From contig CAVPOB010000017.1 in assembly GCA_963706835.1 (NCBI GenBank), positions 124,001 through 188,000 on the forward strand: DNA of 64,000 bases, read 5' to 3'. How positions within the stretch are numbered: the first letter of the stretch is position 1; the number at the start of each line of letters is the position of its first letter. Shown piece after piece: positions 55,013 through 63,205 of the stretch. A program made the translations under genes and the position numbers. This DNA comes from CAVXYG01 sp963706835. GTDB taxonomy: Bacteria > Actinomycetota > Actinomycetes > S36-B12 > GCA-2699445. Below the pieces are notes generated by a model. It was given only the letters and a program-made list of their open reading frames with translations, was not told the origin of the DNA and made no database searches.

Positions 55013-55735
55013 TCAGCCCGCGGCCTGCTGGACCGATCCGTTCCCGGAATCGCCGGCGTCGTCGTCGAGGATGATCTCGACCCGCTCAGCCAGATCCCAC
55101 AGAGCAGGCGTGGGCACGGCATTGCGCAGTGCCGGGCCGAACGCGTCCCACGTGGTGGTGATCGGTTCATACTCCACGAACCACTGCTCCGGCTCCTGGG
55201 CTGCTGCCGCGAGGAAGTCCTGCCATGCCTGGTTGTGCTCGAGATAGCGGTCCCGCGCCAACAGGACGTCGTCGTGCCACGGCTGAATGACGACCGCATC
55301 GATACCCGTTGCGGCCCGCGCGACGGCAGCCTCACCCTCAGAGGCGAAGGACTGCAGCGCCTCGGCGGTGTCCTGCGACAGCTCCTCGGCCGCCGAATCG
55401 TCGTCCAACGCCGCCCGGACCCCGTCCATTGCCGCGATCATCGCGGCTTCCGACTCCTCGATACCTGCCACCAGGCGGTCCATCTCCGCGCTGCGGGCCA
55501 GCCAGTCCCCCACGAGGACCGCACCGCCCAGCAGCGCGACGACCACCAGCACCGCGCCGATGACTCGACCGGCACGACCGCGGCGGACCGGGGCAGGCGC
55601 CGGTGCGGGGTGCCCGGAAGCCGGGGGCGGGCCTGGGTAGGCGGGGCCGGTTGGCGGCGGCGCCGGGGCGGGGCTCCCCGTGGCTTGGGCGGGGGCGCTG
55701 TCGGCACCCGGCCACGGCGGTGGACTTGCAGTCAT
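55013..55735 (-). CDS. Pro-rich single-pass membrane protein
   Basis: A 240-residue protein: a Pro/Ala-rich cytoplasmic N-tail of about 60 residues, one helix (VIGAVLVVVALLGGAVLVGDWL) and an acidic extracytoplasmic domain of about 150 residues (EESEAAMIAAMDGVRAAL) with several Trp and no Cys. No known family was recognised. Chosen start ATG 55735. Confidence 0.65.
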   Translation of the reverse strand: MTASPPPWPGADSAPAQATGSPAPAPPPTGPAYPGPPPASGHPAPAPAPVRRGRAGRVIGAVLVVVALLGGAVLVGDWLARSAEMDRLVAGIEESEAAMIAAMDGVRAALDDDSAAEELSQDTAEALQSFASEGEAAVARAATGIDAVVIQPWHDDVLLARDRYLEHNQAWQDFLAAAAQEPEQWFVEYEPITTTWDAFGPALRNAVPTPALWDLAERVEIILDDDAGDSGNGSVQQAAG

Positions 55736-55783
55736 GCCTACCAGGGTGCCGCACCCGTGGCGTTGCACCGCTGTCGGCGGGGC

Positions 55784-56308
55784 TCAGGCCGCCAGCAGGG
55801 TGGCCAGCACCGCCAGATCGGGGTCCGACATCGGGTCGACGCCGCTGGCCCGGACCATGCGGGAGACGTGGCCCGACGCATCTGCCTGGACCCAGGCGGC
55901 CCGATGTTCCAGGCCGAGTTCCGGGATACCGGGCAGGAACAGGCATCCGGACGCGGCGCCCTCATCCTCAGCAAGGTCCGGCACGGTCTGCGACGGCGGG
56001 TGCAGCACGAGCAGCGCGGGCGGGGACGCCGCGGCGAACACGCCCGGACTGGGGGCGTCATCGCCGATCGCGGGGCCCTCGCACGCGACAACCCCGACCG
56101 GTTCGCCCACCGCCTCCAACGGAACGTCGTCGCGGGCCCGGAACACCTCAGTCGTGGGGACGGTCCCGGGAACGGCTGCGATGCGGACCGCGAGCGCCAG
56201 CACCTGCGACCACTCGCCCACCGAATCGGGCCATCTCCCGTGCAGCAGCAGTCCCGCCAGAGACAAGTCCGCCCGATGGAACGGGGAGACCTCGATCTGC
56301 AACGCCAT
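55784..56308 (-). CDS. Hypothetical protein
   Basis: 174 residues from ATG 56308, with an excellent ribosome-binding site (GGAGGT six bases upstream). It starts MALQIEVSPFHRADLSLAGL and has no signal sequence or membrane segment. Two possible halves are separated by a Pro-rich turn (EGPAIGDDAPSPGVF). No family was recognised. Confidence 0.65.
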   Translation of the reverse strand: MALQIEVSPFHRADLSLAGLLLHGRWPDSVGEWSQVLALAVRIAAVPGTVPTTEVFRARDDVPLEAVGEPVGVVACEGPAIGDDAPSPGVFAAASPPALLVLHPPSQTVPDLAEDEGAASGCLFLPGIPELGLEHRAAWVQADASGHVSRMVRASGVDPMSDPDLAVLATLLAA

Positions 56309-56414
56309 AGCGTCACCTCCTGCGGCCGCGCCCTGCGACGCCGGTGCGTGCCAGGAGGCTAGCCACTGCCGACGGCGGATGCAACGGCGCGACGAGTCGG
56401 CGGTGCGGGCGCAG

Positions 56415-56550
56415 TCAGGATTGCTCGGGCAGCGCCTCGTCGGCGACCGCGGCATGGACCGGCGCGGAGCGGACCAGCCGACCGGCGTTGAAGTCCTCGA
56501 TCGCCTCGAGGATCTCCGCCTTGGTGTTCATGACGAATGGGCCGTACCGG
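56415..56550 (-). pseudogene. Pirin family remnant (C-terminus only)
   Basis: RYGPFVMNTKAEILEAIEDF followed by NAGRLVRSAPV is the classic pirin C-terminal motif. The frame can be followed upstream to about 56700, but without a start codon or the metal-binding N-terminal cupin. Decayed or rearranged. Confidence 0.65.
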
Positions 56551-57184
56551 GCCCCCCGCCGGCCGGCTACCTCGACCTGCTCGAGGAGTTGGCCGCGCTG
56601 CCGGTCGAGGATGTCCTGCAGTGGCGGCCCGGCCAGGACTACCCCCGCCCGGTCGCCGCGGCCCTGCTGCTGTCGGTGCAGGCCGCCGAGGCGGGTTGTT
56701 CATGACCACGCCTGGCGGGTCAAAAGCGGGCGGCCGCGGTGCGGCTGATCGTTCGTACTCTTCGTTGACTTGTGTCCAGGCGTCGCGGGCCTTCCGTAGC
56801 CAGCTCATGCGCCCCCCTTCTCATGTTCCTCGGGTCTGACGGCTGCCCCAGCGCCGCACAGGCCCAACTTCTTGCGCGATCCGGTCGTGCCAACGGGATG
56901 GAGCCTCCCGGACCGCTATTCGATGTTCAGCTCGGTGAAGTCGGGGCGTTGGGAAGAACGGCCCGACTCGCATCTGTCGCAAATTCGCCTGGCAGGCGTC
57001 GGCCTGCCTGTTGCGCAGTAGCGATCCGGCGCCGGCCCGCTCCGATTCATTGGGCAAATCGCGAACAGGATTCCCAGCTCCAGTGGAACGCTTGCACGCA
57101 TGCCACTGAGGTTCGGCGTCCTGCGCGCGCTCCGCTCCGGCTGCCGGAGCAGCTGTCGGCAGATGCGCCGCGAACTGCTTCTCG
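56551..57184. other. Mosaic region without an intact gene
   Basis: A plus-strand frame ends at 56705 (PPAGYLDLLEELAALPVEDV...), and a minus-strand frame begins at 56808 (MSWLRKARDAWTQVNEEY). Neither makes a recognisable protein. From about 56830 base composition drops in GC compared with the flanks. The part next to 57185 may be interior of the Tn3-like element. Confidence 0.45.
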
Positions 57185-57323
57185 CCTCCCGCCGGTGCCG
57201 GCCGATCCGTTGACGGTCGACATCATCGAGGTACGAGGCCTGCTCCAGCTCAACGCTGGACAACTCACCGGTGAACCTCCCGTTCGCAGCGACCTGCTCA
57301 TCGCTGCGGAACTCCCCCGGCAC
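57185..57323 (-). pseudogene. Tn3-family transposase, N-terminal remnant
   Basis: From GTG 57323: MPGEFRSDEQVAANGRF, then TGELSSVELEQ, LDDVDRQRIGRHRRE. This is the start of a Tn3 transposase (family pattern MPxEFLSDEQxAAYGRF, then LDDxDxxxI). Similarity stops after about 45 codons, and the rest of the 1000-residue enzyme is missing. The start codon lies 54 bp inside the probable terminal inverted repeat. Confidence 0.7.
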
Positions 57324-57376
57324 GCGTCAGACGCTAGCCGCCGCAACTACCGATTCCGACGCTGGCCAAGACCGCT

Positions 57377-57418
57377 CTTAGCGCTAGCCACTGTTCTGTT
57401 CCGCTGTCCCTCAACCCC
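57377..57418. mobile_element. Tn3-type terminal inverted repeat
   Basis: On the minus strand the sequence opens GGGGTTGAGGGACAGCGGAA (outer end 57418) and closes GCGCTAAG. Tn3 ends are 38 bp, begin GGGG, contain CAGTGGAACG and end TTAAG; this agrees well. The interior of the element lies to the left. The other end is not in the window as far as I can see. Confidence 0.6.
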
Positions 57419-57775
57419 GGAACCAGATTCGCTCCGCTGCCACGGGAGCCCCAACCACGCCCACAGCCAACCGACGGCCCCACCAAGATCAACTCGCTGG
57501 CCTCACGACCACACGGGAAACGGGCTCTTCACGACCGAGAGTGCATTTGGTGTGTGCAGCCGCCGGCTTCGGGAAGACACCGTGCGACGAAGTGTGCCAG
57601 GTTCCGGAAGCCCTGTTCTGCTCCGCGTAGTCGCTCCCGCCGACGGAGCTGCCCGCCCACAGATACAACCCCTCCGGCGCGTGACATCGACTTCTCCCCA
57701 CGATCGCATGCCGCGACCTCCGGGTTGGGATCCGAATGCCATTCCGGCGGGTGAGGGATTGGCGACTCGAGACAT

Positions 57776-59080
57776 CTATTCGCCGGCGAAGTACTTCGCT
57801 GCCGTCCGCAGGTAGCCCGGCGAATGATCGACTCCGGAGATCTCGTCCGGATTCGGTGCGAGGCCGAAATACACACCGCAGAAGTCTCGGGCGGGATCGA
57901 CATAGATGCCCTGTCCCATGTTGCCGTGCTTGAACATCGCGCCGTCGCTGAAGGAGTGGTCCCATTGCGCGGTGTTCGTGAGCGGGGTCTCGCCGAACCA
58001 GCCGAGGCCATAGCCCTCCTCGGTGGAGCCGCGGTAGGCCGCCGGTTCGCCCATCGACTGGATGATCTCGAGAAGCCGTTCAGACACGATCGGTTCCCTG
58101 GACACGACATGCCAACTTGGCGTGTACGACAGGGCGAACCGCAGCAGGTCCTCCGGTGTGGAGACGACGATCCCGGCGGCAGCAGGCGAACCGTCGTTCA
58201 CGAGGCCGGCGAGGAAAGGGTTCTTCGCGCCGATCTTCGACCAGACCCGTTCGTTGAAGTAGTCCTGCCAGCGCATCCCGGTCACGTGCTGAGTCGCCAG
58301 TACCAGCGTCTGTGTGTTCGCGCCGGAATAGCGAAAATGCGTGCCGGCGGGCTCGCCTTCGAGCGGTTGGGCATCTCTGGACAGCTCGCGCCAATCGCCT
58401 GTGTCCTCGAACACAGCGGTGAACCAGTGGGCAATCCAGGAGTCCGGGTTGAGCAGGTTCTCGATGCTCTCTTCGATGTCGAGCCCCGACGCCATGTTCA
58501 TCACGTTCTTGACGGTGGCCTGTTCCCAGTGCGTGCCGCGCAGTTCTGGCACGTAGGTCGGCACCGGCTTGTCCGGATCGATCTTGCCTTCATCGATCAG
58601 CATCGCGACGAGCAGGCCGACTGTCGTCTTCGCGGTCGACATCCAGATGTGTGAATCCGTCGGGTTCATGCCGGGGAAGACCTCGAACACGACTCTGCCC
58701 TGATGGGCCATCATCATCGCCTGCACCTGCCGCTTGCCGACCAGGTATTCCCTGAGAGGTGGCGTTGTGTTTCCGTCTGCGGCGGTGAACGTCAGATCGA
58801 GCACCGCGGGATCGATCGACCGTTCGAGCCGCGAGAAGTCGTCAGACGGGGGCACGTACGAGCAATTGAAGAACTCGGGGATGTTCAGGTTGTAGTAGAT
58901 CGACTGCTCGCTGCCCGACTGCCAGTTCGGGAAGCTGAAGTCCCTCCTCGCCTGCTCGATGAACTCGATCGATTGCGGCTGCTTCCATTTCGCCATGGGG
59001 CTGTTCACTGCGAGCGGCTCGAAGCCTGATGCACCGACCCGCTCCGGGCTGGGCCCCGGCTTGATCTCATTGCTGGACAT
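57776..59080 (-). CDS. Serine hydrolase of the beta-lactamase/S12 family
   Basis: A 434-residue serine hydrolase. MSTAKT gives the SxxK nucleophile/base pair; RYSGAN gives the YxN-like triad with Gly in place of Asn, as in EstB-type esterases; WDHSFSDG near the end may replace the KTG box. No signal peptide, so likely cytoplasmic; an esterase or amidase rather than an antibiotic-destroying enzyme. AGGAGA lies 11 bases before the ATG. It is beside the Tn3 remnant, which fits acquisition by transfer. Confidence 0.8.
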   Translation of the reverse strand: MSSNEIKPGPSPERVGASGFEPLAVNSPMAKWKQPQSIEFIEQARRDFSFPNWQSGSEQSIYYNLNIPEFFNCSYVPPSDDFSRLERSIDPAVLDLTFTAADGNTTPPLREYLVGKRQVQAMMMAHQGRVVFEVFPGMNPTDSHIWMSTAKTTVGLLVAMLIDEGKIDPDKPVPTYVPELRGTHWEQATVKNVMNMASGLDIEESIENLLNPDSWIAHWFTAVFEDTGDWRELSRDAQPLEGEPAGTHFRYSGANTQTLVLATQHVTGMRWQDYFNERVWSKIGAKNPFLAGLVNDGSPAAAGIVVSTPEDLLRFALSYTPSWHVVSREPIVSERLLEIIQSMGEPAAYRGSTEEGYGLGWFGETPLTNTAQWDHSFSDGAMFKHGNMGQGIYVDPARDFCGVYFGLAPNPDEISGVDHSPGYLRTAAKYFAGE

Positions 59081-59199
59081 GATCTGGGTTCTCCTGACCT
59101 GTGTATCGAAAGAGTGGCTGCTGACTAGTGACGGTAATGGCCCAGTACTCCCGAAGGTGCGCCGGGCCGCAAGGCAGGCATGCCGGACACATCCGGCCA

Positions 59200-59505
59200 G
59201 GGGCTATCGCCGAGATCGAGCGTGGCGTCGTCGCCAAGGAACGTACCGATCCCGCCCAGGGAGCCGTCCTTCGCCGTTGGCTCGAGGAGCGCGTCTTGCT
59301 GGCCTTCGCCGGCCGGGTACTACCCTTCGACCCGCCCGCGGCGCGGATCCTGGCCACCTATCCCGTTCCGGACCAGGCGCCACTGGACGACGCGCTCATT
59401 GCCGCGATCGGCCAGAGCAACGGAATGACCATCGCCACCCGAATCACCCAGCACTTCCAACCCCTCGGCGTCAGCTACGTCAACCCGTGGAGCCAACCCG
59501 AGTGA
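59200..59505 (+). pseudogene. Truncated VapC-type PIN toxin
   Basis: AIAEIERGV, then RRWLEERVLLAFAGRVLPFD, DDALIAAIGQ and GMTIATRITQHFQPLGV match the last two-thirds of VapC PIN toxins. The first 45 residues, with the catalytic LLDTNV motif, are absent. The open frame starts at 59128 with unrelated sequence. No vapB partner is adjacent, so no active toxin is expected. Confidence 0.75.
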
Positions 59506-60164
59506 CGGTCTTCCGGGCCGGCTGTCACAACGGCGCGAGTCGCGGCTTCCACCAGCCGCGAGGTGACTTGTCACTCGGGTGCATCTGCAGTCGGCCGCCT
59601 GTCGAGGCCGGCCAGTAGTGCGTCCTTTGGGGGATCAACGACGGTCAGTGGCTGTCCGGCGTGCCGGCGCAGAAGCTGTTGCAGCTTGGCCAGTCCACGT
59701 TCGATGACGTCGTCAGATGCAGGGGCCAATCGTGTCGGCTGCCTTCTCGTCCTGGGCCGACCAGGCCAGCGGCCCGGAGAGGTGCTGCTTCAAATCGGCG
59801 CCCGCCGGAAGCCCTTGATCAGGTCATCGCCCCCGCTGGCCGGGTACCGGCACGCCGGGACCGGGTTGACGCTCCTTCCGCGATCCGCTTCGGGCCCCCG
59901 CGTCACTCCGCCGCGTACCGTCCCGGTCAGCGGCCCTTCGGCATAGCCGCGTATCAGCCGGCCCATCAGGGTCGTTGCGGCGCCCGTCCCGGTCGACGCC
60001 GGCTTCACACCCATCGACCCGCAACGGCTCACCGGACGATTCAGGCCGCGGTCGTGCAGTCGGCTGGGGCGCCGAAAGCAGTGCCTCGCGCGTTCCGCTG
60101 TTTGGCGGGCAAGGATCGGGGCGCGCTGCCAATCTGTGACCGTTGCAGGAACCCAGGAGGCGCC
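59506..60164. other. Degraded stretch
   Basis: No convincing gene. A minus-strand frame ending at 59571 (LAKLQQLLRRHAGQPLTVVD...) and another around 59790-60030 (GRLIRGYAEGPLTGTVRGG) may be fragments of lost genes. Part of the decayed patch that starts at 56.4 kb. Confidence 0.4.
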
Positions 60165-61299
60165 ATGGCTGACGTCACCCCGACCTACTCAGAGGTGGAC
60201 GAGCCGTTCCACGCAGTCCACAACTACGCCGACATCCCCCAACGGCATCATGTCTATCCGACGTCGGAGCGGGCGGAGCGCATCGTCCGGGAATCGATCA
60301 CGATGGACTCGCTGTTCTCCGCGGTCTGGCCGGTCCAGTGGTCCAACCCGGAGGCCCCGGAGTTCCACGACGTGATGGCCCGGTGCAAGAACGCCGGGTT
60401 GAAGGCGTTGGCCCGCTGCCCCTCGGCGGACTCCCTGGCCTCGAGCACCCAGGCGATCGCCAAGGCGCTGGAGTTCTACCTGAAGAAGATGCGCGAGCAC
60501 CCAGAGCGCTACAAGCTCGTGCGGACCACCGCCGACATCGATGAAGCCATCGCCGAGGACAAGCTCGGGATCTTCTTCACTCACCAGGGCACCGCCCTGC
60601 TCGGCGGTGACCTGGGCCGAGTCGGCCTGTGGCGGGAACTCGGCTACGGCTACTGCCTGCTGGCCTACAACTCGCGCAACCGGGTCGGCGACGGCGGCTT
60701 CGAGCCGGACAACGGTCGGCTGACGGGGTACGGGAAACTGCTGATCAAGGCCTACAACCACTACGGGATGGTGGTGGACGTCAGCCACACCGGGCGGCGG
60801 ACCTCGCTGGACGCCATCGAGGTCAGCGAGCACCCGGTCATCTCGTCGCACTCCGGCGCCCGGGCGATCTCGGACTACCCGCGCAACCTCGACGACGACG
60901 TGATCAAGGCGCTCGGCGAGAGCGGCGGCGTCGCCGCCATCAACACGGTCGGCGCCTTCATGGACAAGCCCAACCCCGACATCGTCACCACTGAGATGAT
61001 CTTCCGCCACATCGACTACCTGGTGGACCTGATCGGGATCGACCACGTCGGCTACGGGTCCGACTGGATCCCCGACATCACGTTCACCGCCGACGGCCTC
61101 CAGACCCCCATGGGCCAGTTGATCTTCCCCCGACGGCGGCTATGCGACCCTGATGGGCGCCAAGGGCGTTCCGACACCAGCGCCCTTCCAGTTCGTGCGC
61201 GCGCTCGTGGACACCATGCTGTCGCACGGCTACACCGAGGAGGACTGCGGCAAGTTCCTCGGCGGCAACCTCTACCGCGTCTTCGACCAGGTCTGGTGA
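60165..61299 (+). CDS. M19-family dipeptidase-like protein, with a +1 frameshift
   Basis: About 377 residues once repaired. DVSHTG, SSHSGARAISD and DHVGYGSDW give the His, His and Asp of the M19 (renal dipeptidase) barrel. The first metal motif HxD appears as SITMDSL, and the bridging Glu is not evident (QGTALLGG), so metal binding may be altered. After LIFP the frame is lost: one extra C in CCCCC near 61127. Reading GAC GGC GGC TAT restores GYATLMGAKG to FDQVW at 61299. ATG 60165 has AGGAGG five bases upstream. Confidence 0.82.
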
Positions 61300-61470
61300 A
61301 TCGTCCCGGGGCCCGCGTCGCGTTGAACCGATACTGGCCACGGGACTGCCGTCCCCCCGCAGCGCCGGTCGCCCTGAGCATGGAGGGTCCCCTCCGGTGC
61401 CTGCGGGGCGGGGCGGCGGGGCCGACCGACGCTGGGGAGTCCCTCGGATGATGAGTGGTGGTGTGGAAAC

Positions 61471-62709
61471 GTGAGTCCATCCGGGCGTGCCGCGCCGGCG
61501 ACGGTGAGTGACGCACTGCAGTTCCTCGGGGAGTTCGGGTGCGCGGCGAACGCCTATGGGGCCACCGGGCAGCGGATCGAGGGCTCGCTGGCGAAGATCA
61601 GTCGATCCCTGGGGTTCACTGGGCTGTTCCAGGCGGGACCCGGCGATCTGACCCTCGCCCTGCAGGAGGCAAAGGACGGCCCGCAGACGATTGCCGTGGT
61701 GGCGGTCCCGCCTGCCGGGGTGGATCTGGACAAGCTTGCCGACATCTACGCCCTGGCCGATCAACTGCTGGCGGGCGAGGCCGACATCGCAGCGGGACGG
61801 GCGCGCCTGGCCGAGATCACCGCCGAGTCGGAGCAGTGGACGGGCTGGGCCGCGGCAGTGGCCTGGCCGGCGGCGGGCATCGGGGTTGCCGCACTGCTCT
61901 CGGGTGGCTGGTGGGACACCGTCTTGGCCGTGCCGCTCAGTCTGATCGCCTACGGCATCGCCGTGCTGTCCGCCCGGCACGGGGGCAGGGTCTTGGATTG
62001 GCTGCCGGTGACCAGTGCGTTCGTCGTCGCGGTGCTGGGGACAGCGGTGAAGGTCGCGGTGCCCGAGGTGAACATCGTGATCCTGACGCTGTCCGCGGTG
62101 GCGATCCTGCTCCCCGGCTACGGGATCTCCCTCGGTGTCGGCGAACTGGTCGGCGGCAGGGTGGTCTCCGGCCTGACCAACCTCGCCAACGGTCTGGTGT
62201 ACATGGTCAAACAGGTGGCCGGCGGCGCGGCGGGTGTGGCACTCGTCGCCGCTGTGTTCGACGTCACCAACGAACAGCCCGCGACCATGGACCAGTGGTG
62301 GCTCGCGGTCTTCGTGCCCCTGCTCACCCTGGGGCTGCTCGTCGCCTTCCAGACGGCGCCGCGAGACATCCCGCCCGCCCTCCTGGCCGTCCTGGTTGCC
62401 TTCATGCTGTACCGCGTGGGTTCCGACAACTGGAACGTGCAAGTGGGCGCGTTCTTGGGCGCAGCCGTCACCATGGTGCTCGCCCACCTCTGGGAGGCGC
62501 GCACCCGGCGCCCGGCCGCCATCATCAGCCTGCCGGCGATTGTCTTCCTGGTCAGCGGGTCGATCGGTTTCCGGGGCCTTGCCTCCCTGTCCAGCGGTGA
62601 TACGGCTCTCGGGAGTGCCCAATTCCTGCAGATGTTCACCGTGGCGGCCGCCATGACCGCGGGAGTCATCATCGCCACGGGGCTGTTCAGCGGGAAGACC
62701 GAACTGTGA
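61471..62709 (+). CDS. ThrE-type amino acid exporter
   Basis: A 412-residue fusion of the two halves of ThrE family exporters: an N-terminal DUF1212-like region (1-250) and a C-terminal DUF3815-like region (270-410), about ten helices in all. LLPGYGISLGVGELVGGRVVSG is the conserved central segment. Such proteins export threonine/serine in corynebacteria. GTG start at 61471. Follows the M19 gene by 171 bp. Confidence 0.85.
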   Translation: MSPSGRAAPATVSDALQFLGEFGCAANAYGATGQRIEGSLAKISRSLGFTGLFQAGPGDLTLALQEAKDGPQTIAVVAVPPAGVDLDKLADIYALADQLLAGEADIAAGRARLAEITAESEQWTGWAAAVAWPAAGIGVAALLSGGWWDTVLAVPLSLIAYGIAVLSARHGGRVLDWLPVTSAFVVAVLGTAVKVAVPEVNIVILTLSAVAILLPGYGISLGVGELVGGRVVSGLTNLANGLVYMVKQVAGGAAGVALVAAVFDVTNEQPATMDQWWLAVFVPLLTLGLLVAFQTAPRDIPPALLAVLVAFMLYRVGSDNWNVQVGAFLGAAVTMVLAHLWEARTRRPAAIISLPAIVFLVSGSIGFRGLASLSSGDTALGSAQFLQMFTVAAAMTAGVIIATGLFSGKTEL

Positions 62710-63205
62710 TCGCGCTGTGCGTCTCGCGATCGGCAGTGACGCACGCTCGCCCGAGGGGCCGCGTGGTGCACAGTCAGGGCGTCATGACTATCGCCCAGCC
62801 GACCAAGGCCGCCCGGGGGCTCCAGTCGCACCCGGAGGGCGACCGCTTCCGGGGGGTCTGGCGCTGACCACCCGGTTGGAAGCCCTTGCCCGTATCGGCA
62901 TCCACCAGGGCCACGAGGTTCCCGCCGCGTCTGATGCCTTGAGTTGCCCATGGCGCCGGTGTCCGCGGAGGCGCAACACCGCTCCCCCACCGGGGTCGCA
63001 ACTGTCTGCCCTCGCTCAGCGGCGCCCGCCAGGCGGAGGGTCCACGCCGTCACGGCCAGCTTGGTTGGCTCACCCCTGTAATGTTCGAACGCAACCGCAT
63101 CATCTCCGTCGCATGAGAATCCAGGGAATCGCGACTACGCGGACGCCGGGACACACCAGAGCCTCCGGTCATCCCGGGCGGTTCACACCAAAGGAGAAAC
63201 CGAAC
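62710..63205. other. Spacer before the beta-lactamase gene
   Basis: About 500 bp. Short frames on both strands are not recognisable. A possible decayed gene on the minus strand (NLVALVDADTGKGFQPGG, about 62870-62930) is unconfirmed. Nothing else supported. Confidence 0.4.

Noticed and set aside
56708..56808. Minus-strand ORF starting MSWLRKARDAWTQVNEEY
   Set aside because: The start looks natural, but it runs into a Pro/Arg-rich frame over the pirin remnant with no recognisable domain. Left as mosaic region.
59790..60032. 80-codon minus-strand ORF (GRLIRGYAEGPLTGTVRGG...)
   Set aside because: No family was recognised; the region around it shows decayed gene pieces, so I do not call it a gene.
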